Shown here one piece after another: positions 1 through 7,978 of a stretch of 64,000 nucleotides of DNA (position 1 is the stretch's first letter; each line of letters starts with the position of its first letter). This DNA is from Pseudomonas sp. MWU16-30317. Its GTDB lineage: Bacteria; Pseudomonadota; Gammaproteobacteria; Pseudomonadales; Pseudomonadaceae. The position numbers were made by a program, and so were the translations under genes. Where the stretch lies: NCBI RefSeq assembly GCF_020515695.1, contig NZ_JAIWJA010000013.1, positions 99,888-163,887 on the forward strand. The letters run 5' to 3'. Under the pieces are notes generated by a model that saw nothing but the letters and a program-made list of their open reading frames with translations, searched no databases and was not told the origin of the DNA.

Positions 1-356
1 ATCAGCTTGATCGAGACTGGGCTCTCAGCCAGGTCCCACAGTGGGCCGTGGCCGCCTGGGTAGAACACGGCATCAAAATCGGCAACCGAGACGCTGTCCA
101 GGCGCACAGTATTGGCGAGTTGGGCGGTCGCGGCGGCGTCGGCCTCGAAACGGCGGGTCTGCTCGGTCTGGGAGTCTGGCTCGTTGCTTTTTGGATCGAG
201 GGGCGGCTGGCCACCTGCTGGCGAGGCCAGGACGATCTCGGCCTTGGCGTCGAGGAAGGCGTAGTACGGTGCGGCCAGCTCTTCGAGCCAGAAGCCGGTT
301 TTGCGGCCCGTGTTGCCAAGGGTGTCGTGAGAAGTCAGGACCATGAGAACTTTCAT
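1..356 (-). CDS. DJ-1/PfpI family protein (N-terminal part)
   Basis: Only the first 118 codons are in the window; the gene runs off the left edge. The translation begins MKVLMVLTSHDTLG and contains KTGFWLEELAAPYYAF, ASPAGGQPPLDP and the FYPGGHGPLWDL turn, which is the pattern of the DJ-1/PfpI (type 1 glutamine amidotransferase-like) family, close to the Hsp31/glyoxalase III-like branch. The nucleophilic cysteine would lie just beyond the edge and cannot be checked. Family members detoxify methylglyoxal and related carbonyls or act as chaperones. The gene follows a NemR-like repressor on the same strand, and two palindromes matching the one before that repressor sit upstream of its start, so induction by reactive carbonyls or electrophiles is a reasonable inference. 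Confidence 0.85.
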   Translation of the reverse strand, partial: MKVLMVLTSHDTLGNTGRKTGFWLEELAAPYYAFLDAKAEIVLASPAGGQPPLDPKSNEPDSQTEQTRRFEADAAATAQLANTVRLDSVSVADFDAVFYPGGHGPLWDLAESPVSIKL

Positions 357-396
357 TTAGATTTTCCTTTTCCAGTAGGGGTTCGGGTCAAAAAAT

Positions 397-411
397 TAGA
401 CTGGTCGTCTA
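397..411. promoter_or_regulatory. NemR-like operator 1 (TAGAC-N5-GTCTA)
   Basis: Perfect inverted repeat TAGACTGGTCGTCTA, 41 bp before the start of the DJ-1/PfpI gene. It resembles the E. coli NemR site type (TAGACC-N-GGTCTA). The same palindrome recurs at 526-540 and, less perfectly, at 1231-1245 before the tetR gene, so the adjacent TetR protein is the likely ligand. Confidence 0.65.
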
Positions 412-525
412 CAGCATAGGCAAATGTTGATCACTGCGCCGCGCTTCTGACCAAGGGCACCTGAGCGCTGCTGATCATCCTGTTACTGTGCGTTGCGGTG
501 AATGTTTGACTACCTTAACTTCGAT

Positions 526-540
526 TAGACCAGTCGTCTA
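526..540. promoter_or_regulatory. NemR-like operator 2 (TAGAC-N5-GTCTA)
   Basis: Perfect inverted repeat TAGACCAGTCGTCTA between the tetR gene and the DJ-1/PfpI gene, 129 bp from operator 1. The two copies could serve one promoter of the DJ-1/PfpI gene cooperatively. Confidence 0.65.
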
Positions 541-606
541 TAGCTTTTTGATATTTTCGCTCCTCCAGTCTTCTGGAGAGCAACGATAAGGGGACGCCTC
601 AGGGAT

Positions 607-1218
607 TCAGGACAGCGCAAGCAGCTGACGAGTCGTCGACACGGCCGTTTCAAAAGGCAGCACGCTCTTGGTGATCTTCACCATCATGCTGGCGCCGATC
701 CACAGTTGATAGAGGCTCTGCGCAACGGCGTAGGGCTCGCCGCCGACCGTCAACGAGCCTTCTGCCACACCGGTTTCGATGGCCTGGGCGAGGCGATCGA
801 TAATGCCAGAGGTACCGCGCTTGAGCACCGCGCGCATCGCTTCGGACAGGTCGGCGACTTCCACACCAAGCTTCACCGCCAGACATTTGCCCTGGCAATC
901 CTCGAACGACTGGGTGTGCTGCCAGGTTTCCCAATACTTGAGCAGCCGCTGGGCCATCGTCAGACCAGGCAGGGCGAGGATCTGATCGAGTTCGGCCAGA
1001 TAGGTGGAAAAATAGCTCTCCAACAGCGCCTCGCCAAAGGCGTCCTTCGACCCGAAGTAATGGTAGAAGGACCCTTTGGGCACACCCGCCGTGGCCAGGA
1101 TTTCATTCAGGCCCACGGCGGAATAACCCTTGGCGGCCATGATTCGTTGGCCTACATCAAGGATTCCCTGGCGGACGTCGGTGGTTTCGCGTGTCTTTGG
1201 AGTGCTCATGGCGGGCAT
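607..1218 (-). CDS. TetR/AcrR-family repressor, NemR-like
   Basis: 203-residue TetR-type regulator. The N-terminal helix-turn-helix (about residues 16-62) contains GYSAVGLNEILATAGVPKGS followed by FYHYFGSKDAF, the diagnostic DNA-binding segment. The C-terminal ligand domain carries two closely spaced cysteines, C108 and C112 (CQGKC), near the position where NemR-type repressors keep redox- or electrophile-sensing cysteines. Start at 1218 rather than the internal ATG at 1209 because an AAGG lies 6 nt before the first ATG. A palindrome at 1231-1245 overlaps the presumed promoter, pointing to autoregulation, and two better copies sit before the downstream DJ-1/PfpI gene. The electrophile-responsive role is inferred from operator and neighbour, not proven. 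Confidence 0.85.
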   Translation of the reverse strand: MPAMSTPKTRETTDVRQGILDVGQRIMAAKGYSAVGLNEILATAGVPKGSFYHYFGSKDAFGEALLESYFSTYLAELDQILALPGLTMAQRLLKYWETWQHTQSFEDCQGKCLAVKLGVEVADLSEAMRAVLKRGTSGIIDRLAQAIETGVAEGSLTVGGEPYAVAQSLYQLWIGASMMVKITKSVLPFETAVSTTRQLLALS

Positions 1219-1230
1219 GTTAAACCTTAC

Positions 1231-1245
1231 TAGCCGATCGGTCTA
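1231..1245. promoter_or_regulatory. NemR-like operator 3, upstream of tetR
   Basis: TAGCCGATCGGTCTA, an imperfect copy of the TAGAC-N5-GTCTA palindrome (one half TAGAC, the other TAGCC on the opposite reading), 13 bp before the tetR start. Likely autoregulatory site. Confidence 0.5.
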
Positions 1246-1266
1246 CTATCCCGCCAGGAACGACTG

Positions 1267-3837
1267 TTACCCGGTTACGCTGTCATGGGCGACGCCGAGC
1301 AAGGTCAGCTCGGCACTCCCCTCCCCGGCGAATACGAAACTCGATGGCTTGATCGCTGCCGCGAGATCCCCGGCCAGGCCGATCTCGAACCGGTGGCCGC
1401 TGGCGTTGACGTCGAGATCTTTGACATAGGTACGCCCAGTGTCCGCGCTGTAGTCCACCAAAAGGGTGCCATCGTGGCCATTGCCCAACCCCGTGTAGCC
1501 GAGCGCGGCCACGTCGATCTGGTCCTTGAGCGGATTGAAATCGGTAATCAGATCATTGGCGCCATGGTAGCTGTCCTCGGACTGGGTGTAGCGAAAGGTA
1601 TCCGAGCCGCTGCCGCCGGTCAGTACATCGCGGCCCAGGCCACCGATGAACACCGTGTCGCCGACACCGGCGGTGAGGGTGTCATCGCCGCCGTGGCCGT
1701 CGACCGTGGCGCCACCCCCGACCGTCAAGATGTCCTTGCCTTCGGTGGTCGTCCAATAGGGCAGATAGTACTTCGAGGCCTCAATGCTCGGCGCGAAGAT
1801 GAACGCCTTGGCCGCATCGCTGGTCGCCAGCCCGAGGCTGTTGGCGAGGGTAAAGCTCAACGAAAAGCGATTGCCGTCGGCATCGGCGTCCAGTGATTGC
1901 ACGCGCCAGACGTGGTCGGTGAGATCCAGCGCCAGCGTGCCGTTATGGCCATCGCCCAGGCCAGTGAACCCGAGGTCGGAGACGTCGATGGCGTCACCGA
2001 GGTCGAGGCTGTAGTCGGTGATCAGGTCGGTGGACGTCACGCCGGTGCGGTCGTTGACGAAGCTGTCGCTGATCTGGTGGTAGCTGAACACATCGGCGCC
2101 ACCGCCGCCGGTGAGGATATCGGCGCCCGCGCCGCCGTCCAGATGCCCATCGCCATGACCGCCCTTGAGCACGTCGTTGCCGGCGCCACCGTAGATGGCG
2201 CTGGCATCCGGGGTGCCGAGCCACGACAGCGTGTCGTCACCGGCGGTGCCTTGGTGCAGCACGGTAAACTGGCTGTCGGTGAGCCGTGTGCGGTAGTCGC
2301 CGTCCAGGGCCAGGCGGAAGTCTTCGCGGCCGTTGTCGGCCAGATGCGTGAGGTAGCTGCGATGCTCGGCGGCGACATAGGTGAGCGCGACGGTGTCGTT
2401 GTAGCCGTTGCCCAGGCGGTCGATGCCCAGCGCGGTGAGGTCGAGCTTGTCCCGCGTCTGCGAGAAATCGGTAATCACGTCGAGGTGGAGGCGCGTGCTG
2501 TCAGCCAAATGGCTGTACACGAAGGTGTCGTTGCCACCGCCGCCGGTGAGAGTGTCAGCGCTCAGGCCACCTTCGAGCCGGTCGTTGCGGGTGCCGCCGA
2601 TCAGTACATCGTCGCCACCGCCGCCGTACAGATCGCTGCTGGCCGCGCTGCCGATCAGAGTGTCGGGGCCTGCGGTGCCGTATAAACGGTTGGGCGCCAG
2701 CTGCGCAGCGTTCAGGTTGCCGGCCACGTCGATACCATCGGGCAGGCCCTGCACGATGTTGCCGAGAATGTGATGGTACTGCGGGGTGCTGGTGTCGGTG
2801 TCGAGCACGGCGGTGGTGCTGTGGTTGCCTTCGCCGCTTACGCTCAGGGTGTTGTAGCTGATCGTCAGGCTGTTATCTGCCGGCACCACCTGGCCGTCGG
2901 CGAGGGTGTTGCCGGTGGCGACGATCTGCGCGTCGCCGTTGGCGCGGCCATTGTTATAGATGGAAGAGACGGTAACCACGGCGTGATCGGTACCTTCAAG
3001 GCGTACGCCCGCCTCGTTGTTGTCATAAACGCTCACCCCGTCGACGCGCCCTGTGAAGCCACGTATGACGAGGCCCGCACCGGCGTTTTCGTAAACGGCG
3101 CCGCCGGAGATCCAGCCGCCGAGGGAGGCTGAGCCTTGGCTGCTGGGCACTTCCTCAAGGACGATGCCATCGCCGGTGCTGCCGTTGGCGACGTTGTTGT
3201 AGAGGAGCGTTTTGCCGCCCCAATAGTGCAGATCGAAACCATCACCGCCGCTGGCAGAGGCGGTGTTGTCGTAAAACTTGGCAGTGCTCTGGTCGTCGAA
3301 GCGGGTGACGAAACCACTGCCCTGATTGTTCAGGGCCAGGCTGTCGCTGACGACCAGATCGGTGACGTGTGCATTGGCCTGCAGGGCGTTACCGGTGAAG
3401 CCGGTCAAGGTCACCTGGCTGACGGTGATGTTGCTGGCATGGGCGCTCGAGCCCGCCGCGGCGCCGGTCACAAAGCCGTTCACCGTACCGCTGGTGTAGG
3501 CCGATGTGCCCAGCAGCGTTAGGTCCTTGATGCCGGCATCATGGGTGTTGCTGGTGCTGGAGGTGCGTACCAGTCCATCGATGTCGTAACTTGTGCCACG
3601 CGCCAGCTGCAGGGTGGTGATGTCCTGGCCGGCGCCTGTCAGGGTGACGTTGGATTTGAGCGTCAGGCTGCCGCCGTCGGCGTTGGTACCACTGACGATG
3701 AAAGTGCCTGGCGGCACGTACACCTCCCCGCCTCCCGCCTTGAACGCCGCGTTGATGGCCAGCTGAATGGCGTGGGTGTCATCGGTGACACCGTCGCCTT
3801 TGGCGCCGAAATCCAGAACGTTATATCGAGTGGTCAT
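1267..3837 (-). CDS. AlgE-type mannuronan C5-epimerase homologue with RTX modules; catalytic residues replaced
   Basis: 856 residues from the ATG at 3837 (MTTRYNVLDFGAKGDG, the usual start of AlgE proteins); an upstream in-frame TTG at 3885 would add 16 residues and has no ribosome-binding site. Numbers below count from that TTG. Residues ~20-400 form the pectate-lyase-like beta-helix (A module). Three RTX/R modules follow, with calcium-binding nonapeptides at about 403-452, 546-597 and 728-762, each followed by the ITDF...D.IDV..LG(Y/F)TGLG signature. There is no signal peptide, as expected for type I secretion; no T1SS genes are in the window. Against my recollection of AlgE4, the YGFDPHE active-site stretch is replaced: Tyr149, Asp152, His154 and Asp178 correspond to N166, Q169, N171 and R195. 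Epimerase activity is therefore doubtful; the protein may be a binding or structural exoprotein. Confidence 0.85.
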   Translation of the reverse strand: MTTRYNVLDFGAKGDGVTDDTHAIQLAINAAFKAGGGEVYVPPGTFIVSGTNADGGSLTLKSNVTLTGAGQDITTLQLARGTSYDIDGLVRTSSTSNTHDAGIKDLTLLGTSAYTSGTVNGFVTGAAAGSSAHASNITVSQVTLTGFTGNALQANAHVTDLVVSDSLALNNQGSGFVTRFDDQSTAKFYDNTASASGGDGFDLHYWGGKTLLYNNVANGSTGDGIVLEEVPSSQGSASLGGWISGGAVYENAGAGLVIRGFTGRVDGVSVYDNNEAGVRLEGTDHAVVTVSSIYNNGRANGDAQIVATGNTLADGQVVPADNSLTISYNTLSVSGEGNHSTTAVLDTDTSTPQYHHILGNIVQGLPDGIDVAGNLNAAQLAPNRLYGTAGPDTLIGSAASSDLYGGGGDDVLIGGTRNDRLEGGLSADTLTGGGGNDTFVYSHLADSTRLHLDVITDFSQTRDKLDLTALGIDRLGNGYNDTVALTYVAAEHRSYLTHLADNGREDFRLALDGDYRTRLTDSQFTVLHQGTAGDDTLSWLGTPDASAIYGGAGNDVLKGGHGDGHLDGGAGADILTGGGGADVFSYHQISDSFVNDRTGVTSTDLITDYSLDLGDAIDVSDLGFTGLGDGHNGTLALDLTDHVWRVQSLDADADGNRFSLSFTLANSLGLATSDAAKAFIFAPSIEASKYYLPYWTTTEGKDILTVGGGATVDGHGGDDTLTAGVGDTVFIGGLGRDVLTGGSGSDTFRYTQSEDSYHGANDLITDFNPLKDQIDVAALGYTGLGNGHDGTLLVDYSADTGRTYVKDLDVNASGHRFEIGLAGDLAAAIKPSSFVFAGEGSAELTLLGVAHDSVTG

Positions 3838-4048
3838 GAGCGGGTCCGTGCTAGCGGGAAAGGGGCTGAATCCCGGTTGAGGCAAGGATCGAGGCAGTTG
3901 GTTCCGAGATATCGCCCTTGATTCAGACGGAGGGCACTGAAACTTTCATCTAACAGCTTGTGACAAATTTGTGAAAAGCCTGTCAAATAATAGTGCAAGC
4001 CGCTAACACCTCCGCCCTCCATTCCCCGCGCCCCGGAGCCCGCCCGTT

Positions 4049-4744
4049 TTGAAATCCGATCTGCAAACCCTTCGCCACGCCACCTTGGGCGTGTGTCTCA
4101 AAATCGCCATGAGCCTGTTCGGCCTTGGCATGATCTGGCTCGATGTCGCCGTCTTCAACACGCAAATACTGGAAACCTCATTCACCGAAGTCACTCAGGA
4201 AATCATGCTGTTCATCTGCGCCCTTTTGTTTTGGCGCAATGCTCGCTTGCCCCATCAAAAAGGCTTCAGCGTGCTGGCAGGGGGCTTTTTTGCTTGTCTG
4301 TTGATGCGCGAACTCGATGGGCTGTTCGACCCCATCAGTCACAGCGCCTGGTGCTGGCCTTTCTGTGCGATCGCGGCGGTGTGCCTGGCCATCGGCTGGA
4401 GCAAGGAAAACCGTGCGGACACCGTGCAGGCACTGGCCGCCTTCACTCGCACCCCCGCCTTCGGCTCGATTGCCACGGGCCTGGGCATCCTGGTGTTTTC
4501 CCGAGTGTTCGGCATGGGCGATCTTTGGCACCTGATCCTCAAGGATGGCTATGCGCGCCTGGCCAAGACCATGGCCGAAGAGGGCATCGAGTTGCTGACC
4601 TATTCGATGTGGCTGGCCGCGACCCTGGACCATGTCTGGGCCATGAAGCGCTTGCATGGCAAGGCGTCGGCACCCGCCATGGCCACAGAGAGCATGGCGC
4701 GTAACGATGCGCGCTCAGGGCCGCAACAACGCCCCTCACGCTGA
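4049..4744 (+). CDS. Hypothetical integral membrane protein
   Basis: 231 residues with about five hydrophobic segments (roughly residues 13-33, 50-61, 73-89, 99-116 and 138-158) and a polar C-terminus rich in Ala, Ser and Arg. I recognise no domain. The start shown is TTG (MKSDLQTLRHATLG) preceded by GGAG 11 nt upstream; an in-frame ATG at 4109 lacks any ribosome-binding site. It is transcribed divergently from the AlgE homologue and is followed by a good hairpin terminator, so it is a single-gene unit. Confidence 0.7.
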   Translation: MKSDLQTLRHATLGVCLKIAMSLFGLGMIWLDVAVFNTQILETSFTEVTQEIMLFICALLFWRNARLPHQKGFSVLAGGFFACLLMRELDGLFDPISHSAWCWPFCAIAAVCLAIGWSKENRADTVQALAAFTRTPAFGSIATGLGILVFSRVFGMGDLWHLILKDGYARLAKTMAEEGIELLTYSMWLAATLDHVWAMKRLHGKASAPAMATESMARNDARSGPQQRPSR

Positions 4745-4756
4745 TCCGCACTCGCT

Positions 4757-4793
4757 GCACTGCGCCAGGGTATTGGCGTAGTGCGGTTGTTTC
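4757..4793 (+). terminator. Rho-independent terminator of the 4049-4744 gene
   Basis: Stem GCACTGCGCCA / TGGCGTAGTGC (one mismatch) around a 6-nt loop, followed by a short T-rich stretch (TTGTTT), beginning 13 nt after the stop codon. Confidence 0.65.
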
Positions 4794-4848
4794 CCGCCGA
4801 ACGCGCCACCTTGCCCCCAGTGCCAGACGATCCCAGCCGATGCGTAAA

Positions 4849-6156
4849 TTACTGCGGCAGGCCGTCGATGTGGCCGAGGATTCGCAGATAAAGCTTCACG
4901 TGGGTGCCTGCGCCTGGGGCGGTTTCAAGCCGCACACAGCCGCCGGCGCTCTGGGCGAACTCGCGCACTTGCGCCAGCCCCAGGCCGGTGCCCTGGCCTG
5001 ATTGCTTGGTGGTGAAGAAGGGTTCGAACACCTGAGCCGCCAGCGCCTTGGTCATCCCCGGGCCGTTGTCGCTGACGCTGAGCACCAGGTAGTCTCCTTG
5101 CGCCAGTTGCAGGTCGTCTTCCACCGCTTGCAAGCGGGTGGCCACGGTGACCCGCCCTGGCCCCGCCAAGGCATCTCGAGCATTGGCCAGCAGGTTCATC
5201 ACCACGGCATGCAGTTGCACCTCGACACACATCACGCCCCAGCCGTGAGCGGCGAGGTCGAACGTCAGCTCGATATCGCGGCTCAGCGAGCGCTGCATCA
5301 GTTCCTGCGCCGCGGCGATGCGCTCGCTGACATCGATACAGATCAGCTCCGGGCCATCACGGCGCACACTGCTGAGCAGATGATTGACCAGTTGCCGACC
5401 CTGCTCCACCGCTTGCAGCCCGGTGTCGCTGAAGCGCTCGACGTCGAGCGGCCGCCGCGCGCGCAGGCGGATCATCTGCAGACTGGCGCTGAACGACTGC
5501 AGCAGATTGTTGAAGTCGTGGGCGATGCTGGCGGTGAGCATGCCCAGCGACGACACCCGGCGCGAATGATTCAGGGATTGCTCGGCGGCCAGGCTGTGCG
5601 CCTGCGCTGCCTCCAGTTGCAGCGTCAGCTCGGCCTCGTGCTGCTCGCGCTGCCGATCGAGCAGACGCAGCTGCAACAACGCCCCTGTTTGCCTGGCCAA
5701 GGCCTGCAAGGCGAGCGACTGAGCGGCGCTGAGGGTGCGCGGCCGGGTGTCGATCACGCACACGGTGCCCAGGGCGTGGCCGGCGTGGGTGCGGATCGGC
5801 GCTCCGGCGTAGAAGCGAATATAGGGCGGCCCCAGCACCAGCGGGCTTTCTTCGAAACGCGGGTCGAGGGTGGCATCTTCGACGATCAGCACCTCGCAGG
5901 GATCCAGGATCGCATGGGCGCAGAAGGCCAGGTCACGGTGGGTTTCCTGCACATCCAGGCCGATGCAGGCCTTGAACCACTGGCGCTCGCGGTCCACCAG
6001 CGACACCAGCGCGATGGGTACATTGCACAGGGTGGTCGCCAACAGCACCACGTCGTCGAAACCCTGCTCGGCGGCACTGTCCAGCACGCGCAGGTGTTCG
6101 AGCGACAGAGCGCGCTCTTCCTCGTTGGCAGGAAATGGGGCTGGACGGTGGGTCAT
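4849..6156 (-). CDS. GAF-domain sensor histidine kinase
   Basis: 435-residue, apparently cytosolic kinase. Residues ~20-165 are a GAF domain (GFDDVVLLATTLCNVPIALVS, FCAHAI, FYAGAPI, GTVCVID), a coiled linker covers ~165-200, and the transmitter follows: phosphoacceptor H213 in SIAHDFNNLLQ, N-box around N321-N325 (MNLLANARDAL), G1 box DNGPGM at 363-368, F-box FEPFFTTK at 377-384 and G2 GTGLGL at 389-394. The H-box type (HDFNN) is that of the HWE-unrelated, NtrB-like kinases common in Pseudomonas. No receiver domain or response regulator is adjacent, so it is an orphan kinase. It is transcribed alone on the minus strand. Confidence 0.9.
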   Translation of the reverse strand: MTHRPAPFPANEEERALSLEHLRVLDSAAEQGFDDVVLLATTLCNVPIALVSLVDRERQWFKACIGLDVQETHRDLAFCAHAILDPCEVLIVEDATLDPRFEESPLVLGPPYIRFYAGAPIRTHAGHALGTVCVIDTRPRTLSAAQSLALQALARQTGALLQLRLLDRQREQHEAELTLQLEAAQAHSLAAEQSLNHSRRVSSLGMLTASIAHDFNNLLQSFSASLQMIRLRARRPLDVERFSDTGLQAVEQGRQLVNHLLSSVRRDGPELICIDVSERIAAAQELMQRSLSRDIELTFDLAAHGWGVMCVEVQLHAVVMNLLANARDALAGPGRVTVATRLQAVEDDLQLAQGDYLVLSVSDNGPGMTKALAAQVFEPFFTTKQSGQGTGLGLAQVREFAQSAGGCVRLETAPGAGTHVKLYLRILGHIDGLPQ

Positions 6157-6303
6157 GGACGCAGTGCCATAGGGAAGTCGCGTGAAGGAAAATTCTGGCG
6201 GCTATCATGCCCTCCGGCGAGGGTGGCGGGCAAGCCTGCATGAGGCGTGACGGGCCTGCCTCATCTCAGGCCATACCACCTCGAAGCACGGCGTCGACGC
6301 GGG

Positions 6304-7239
6304 TCAGCCTGTGTACGTGACTAGCTGCGTTAGCATTAGCACCAACGGAATAGTGACGGCGGCAAATAATGTCTGGACGGTGATAATGCCCGCGGCCAAT
6401 TGGTGGTCCCCACCCAGCAGCTTGGCCATGATGTAAGCGGACGGTGTGCAAGGCAATGCATTAAACAGCACTACCGTCGCCAGCACTGCACCAGAAATAC
6501 CGAGCGATGTGCCGATCAACAAAGTGGCCAACGGCACCAGCAGCAACTTCACGAAAGAGGACTGCATCACCGGCCCGTGCCCCGCCCTCGCCGCCCGGAT
6601 ATTCAGACCCGCGCCGACGGCAAGCAGGCCCAAAGGCAAGGAGGCCCCGCCCAAAATCTTCAAGATAATGTCAATGGCGGCGGGCAAGGTGAGTCCGCTG
6701 CCGTTGAATAACAACCCAGTCACCACCGATAAAATGACCGGGTTTTTGACCAGCGTTTTGATAATGTGCGACCAACCAGGTTTGCTGCCCTCCCCATAGT
6801 GCATCAGCACTACGATCGAGGCCACGTTAAGCAAGGGAATGGCCACGGCAATACTGATAGAAGTCACCGACAGCCCGGTATGCCCATAAGTGGCAGCCGC
6901 AGCCGCCACCCCGATATAGGTATTAGGGCGCAACGCGCCCTGCATGACGGAAGAGAAAATCGGCCCGGACTGCTTTAGCCATATCCGCCAAAGCCACAAA
7001 GCGACGCCACCAATAAGGACCGCGCCGAGAATCGAAAACGCGATAGGCCTGATCGGAAACTCACTCAAGTCTGCCTTGCCGACCAATGAAAACATCAAGG
7101 CCGGAAAGAGGTAGTAGTAATTAAGCTTTTCACAAGGGAGCCAGAAACTGGCATCGATGAGGTTTCTGACTCGAAGCACAACCCCCATTGCAATCAGGAA
7201 CATGATAGGTAGCAGGGACAACAAGGTGATTGCCATCAT
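6304..7239 (-). CDS. AEC-family transporter (auxin efflux carrier / malonate-type permease)
   Basis: 311 residues with ten predicted hydrophobic segments and the family's conserved features: an N-terminal LLPIMFLIAMGVVLR helix, the YYYLFPALMFSLVGK segment and the C-terminal VLFNALPCTPSAYIMA motif. AEC proteins move small organic acids across the inner membrane. It begins 4 nt after the TSUP gene and belongs to the same AT-richer operon (pyruvate kinase-like, TSUP, AEC). Two consecutive ATG codons (7239, 7236) could start it. The transported compound is unknown; PEP- or pyruvate-related acids are an inference from the kinase neighbour. Confidence 0.85.
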   Translation of the reverse strand: MMAITLLSLLPIMFLIAMGVVLRVRNLIDASFWLPCEKLNYYYLFPALMFSLVGKADLSEFPIRPIAFSILGAVLIGGVALWLWRIWLKQSGPIFSSVMQGALRPNTYIGVAAAAATYGHTGLSVTSISIAVAIPLLNVASIVVLMHYGEGSKPGWSHIIKTLVKNPVILSVVTGLLFNGSGLTLPAAIDIILKILGGASLPLGLLAVGAGLNIRAARAGHGPVMQSSFVKLLLVPLATLLIGTSLGISGAVLATVVLFNALPCTPSAYIMAKLLGGDHQLAAGIITVQTLFAAVTIPLVLMLTQLVTYTG

Positions 7240-7243
7240 CGCG

Positions 7244-7978
7244 TTACAAGTATCCTTTGGTCAACACAATCACTCCATACGCAGCGATGAAGAAGGTAAC
7301 CAGCCTTTCATAAGCAAAAGAACTGGTTTTTTTGAATATCAAGTTACCCACGACGAGATAGACGAACAGCGCCAATGGCGCCGCCAGGAAGCCATACAGG
7401 CTTAACGCATCGAACTTCAGTACCGCGAGCACCGACAACTGTATCAAACCGAATGCCAGGTAGTAACGGGATATCGCCGTACGAATTTCCAGCTTGCCCT
7501 CTTGAGTGGAAGACGCATACAGGGCAAGCAGCGCCCCGCCCATATTGGTAAGTCCATGTACGGTGCCCATGAACGAAACAAATAGCCGTTCATTCTTGCT
7601 CAGCAGTGTTTTCACCCTGGCCCTGAACGAAGGACTAAGACGGACCAGCGCGGAAAACAGCAAAACCAGGCCAACCAAAATATCAATATTTATCTTCAAG
7701 TGAAACGTCAGTATCAACGCCAAAAAGCCAAGTACAAAAAGGGTGCAGATGACGATATTCTGTTTTTCCCGCCTTTGGAATGCAATTGAGCCTGAACTGG
7801 CGACTTGCGTCAAGGAAATCAATACCGACGAGGGCAGCAACAAAGCCAACACCGTCGAAAATTCAAACCCGAGCAACAGCAATGTAGGGGTTCCGAAAAC
7901 CAGGATCCCCATGCCGAATATAGACTGAACGATTGCAAAAATAGCGACTATACAGAAATAGAGGTATTGATCTTCCAT
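7244..7978 (-). CDS. TSUP-family (TauE/SafE) anion transporter
   Basis: 244 residues with about eight hydrophobic helices in two repeats; the first repeat holds QSIFGMGILVFGTPTLLLLG and the second VHGLTNMGGALLALYASS, matching the TauE/SafE layout. TSUP proteins export or import sulfite, sulfonates or other organic anions. Its ATG overlaps the stop codon of the pyruvate kinase-like gene by one base (TAATG), so the two are translationally coupled. Its base composition is markedly AT-richer than most of the window, as in its two operon partners. Confidence 0.8.
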   Translation of the reverse strand: MEDQYLYFCIVAIFAIVQSIFGMGILVFGTPTLLLLGFEFSTVLALLLPSSVLISLTQVASSGSIAFQRREKQNIVICTLFVLGFLALILTFHLKINIDILVGLVLLFSALVRLSPSFRARVKTLLSKNERLFVSFMGTVHGLTNMGGALLALYASSTQEGKLEIRTAISRYYLAFGLIQLSVLAVLKFDALSLYGFLAAPLALFVYLVVGNLIFKKTSSFAYERLVTFFIAAYGVIVLTKGYL

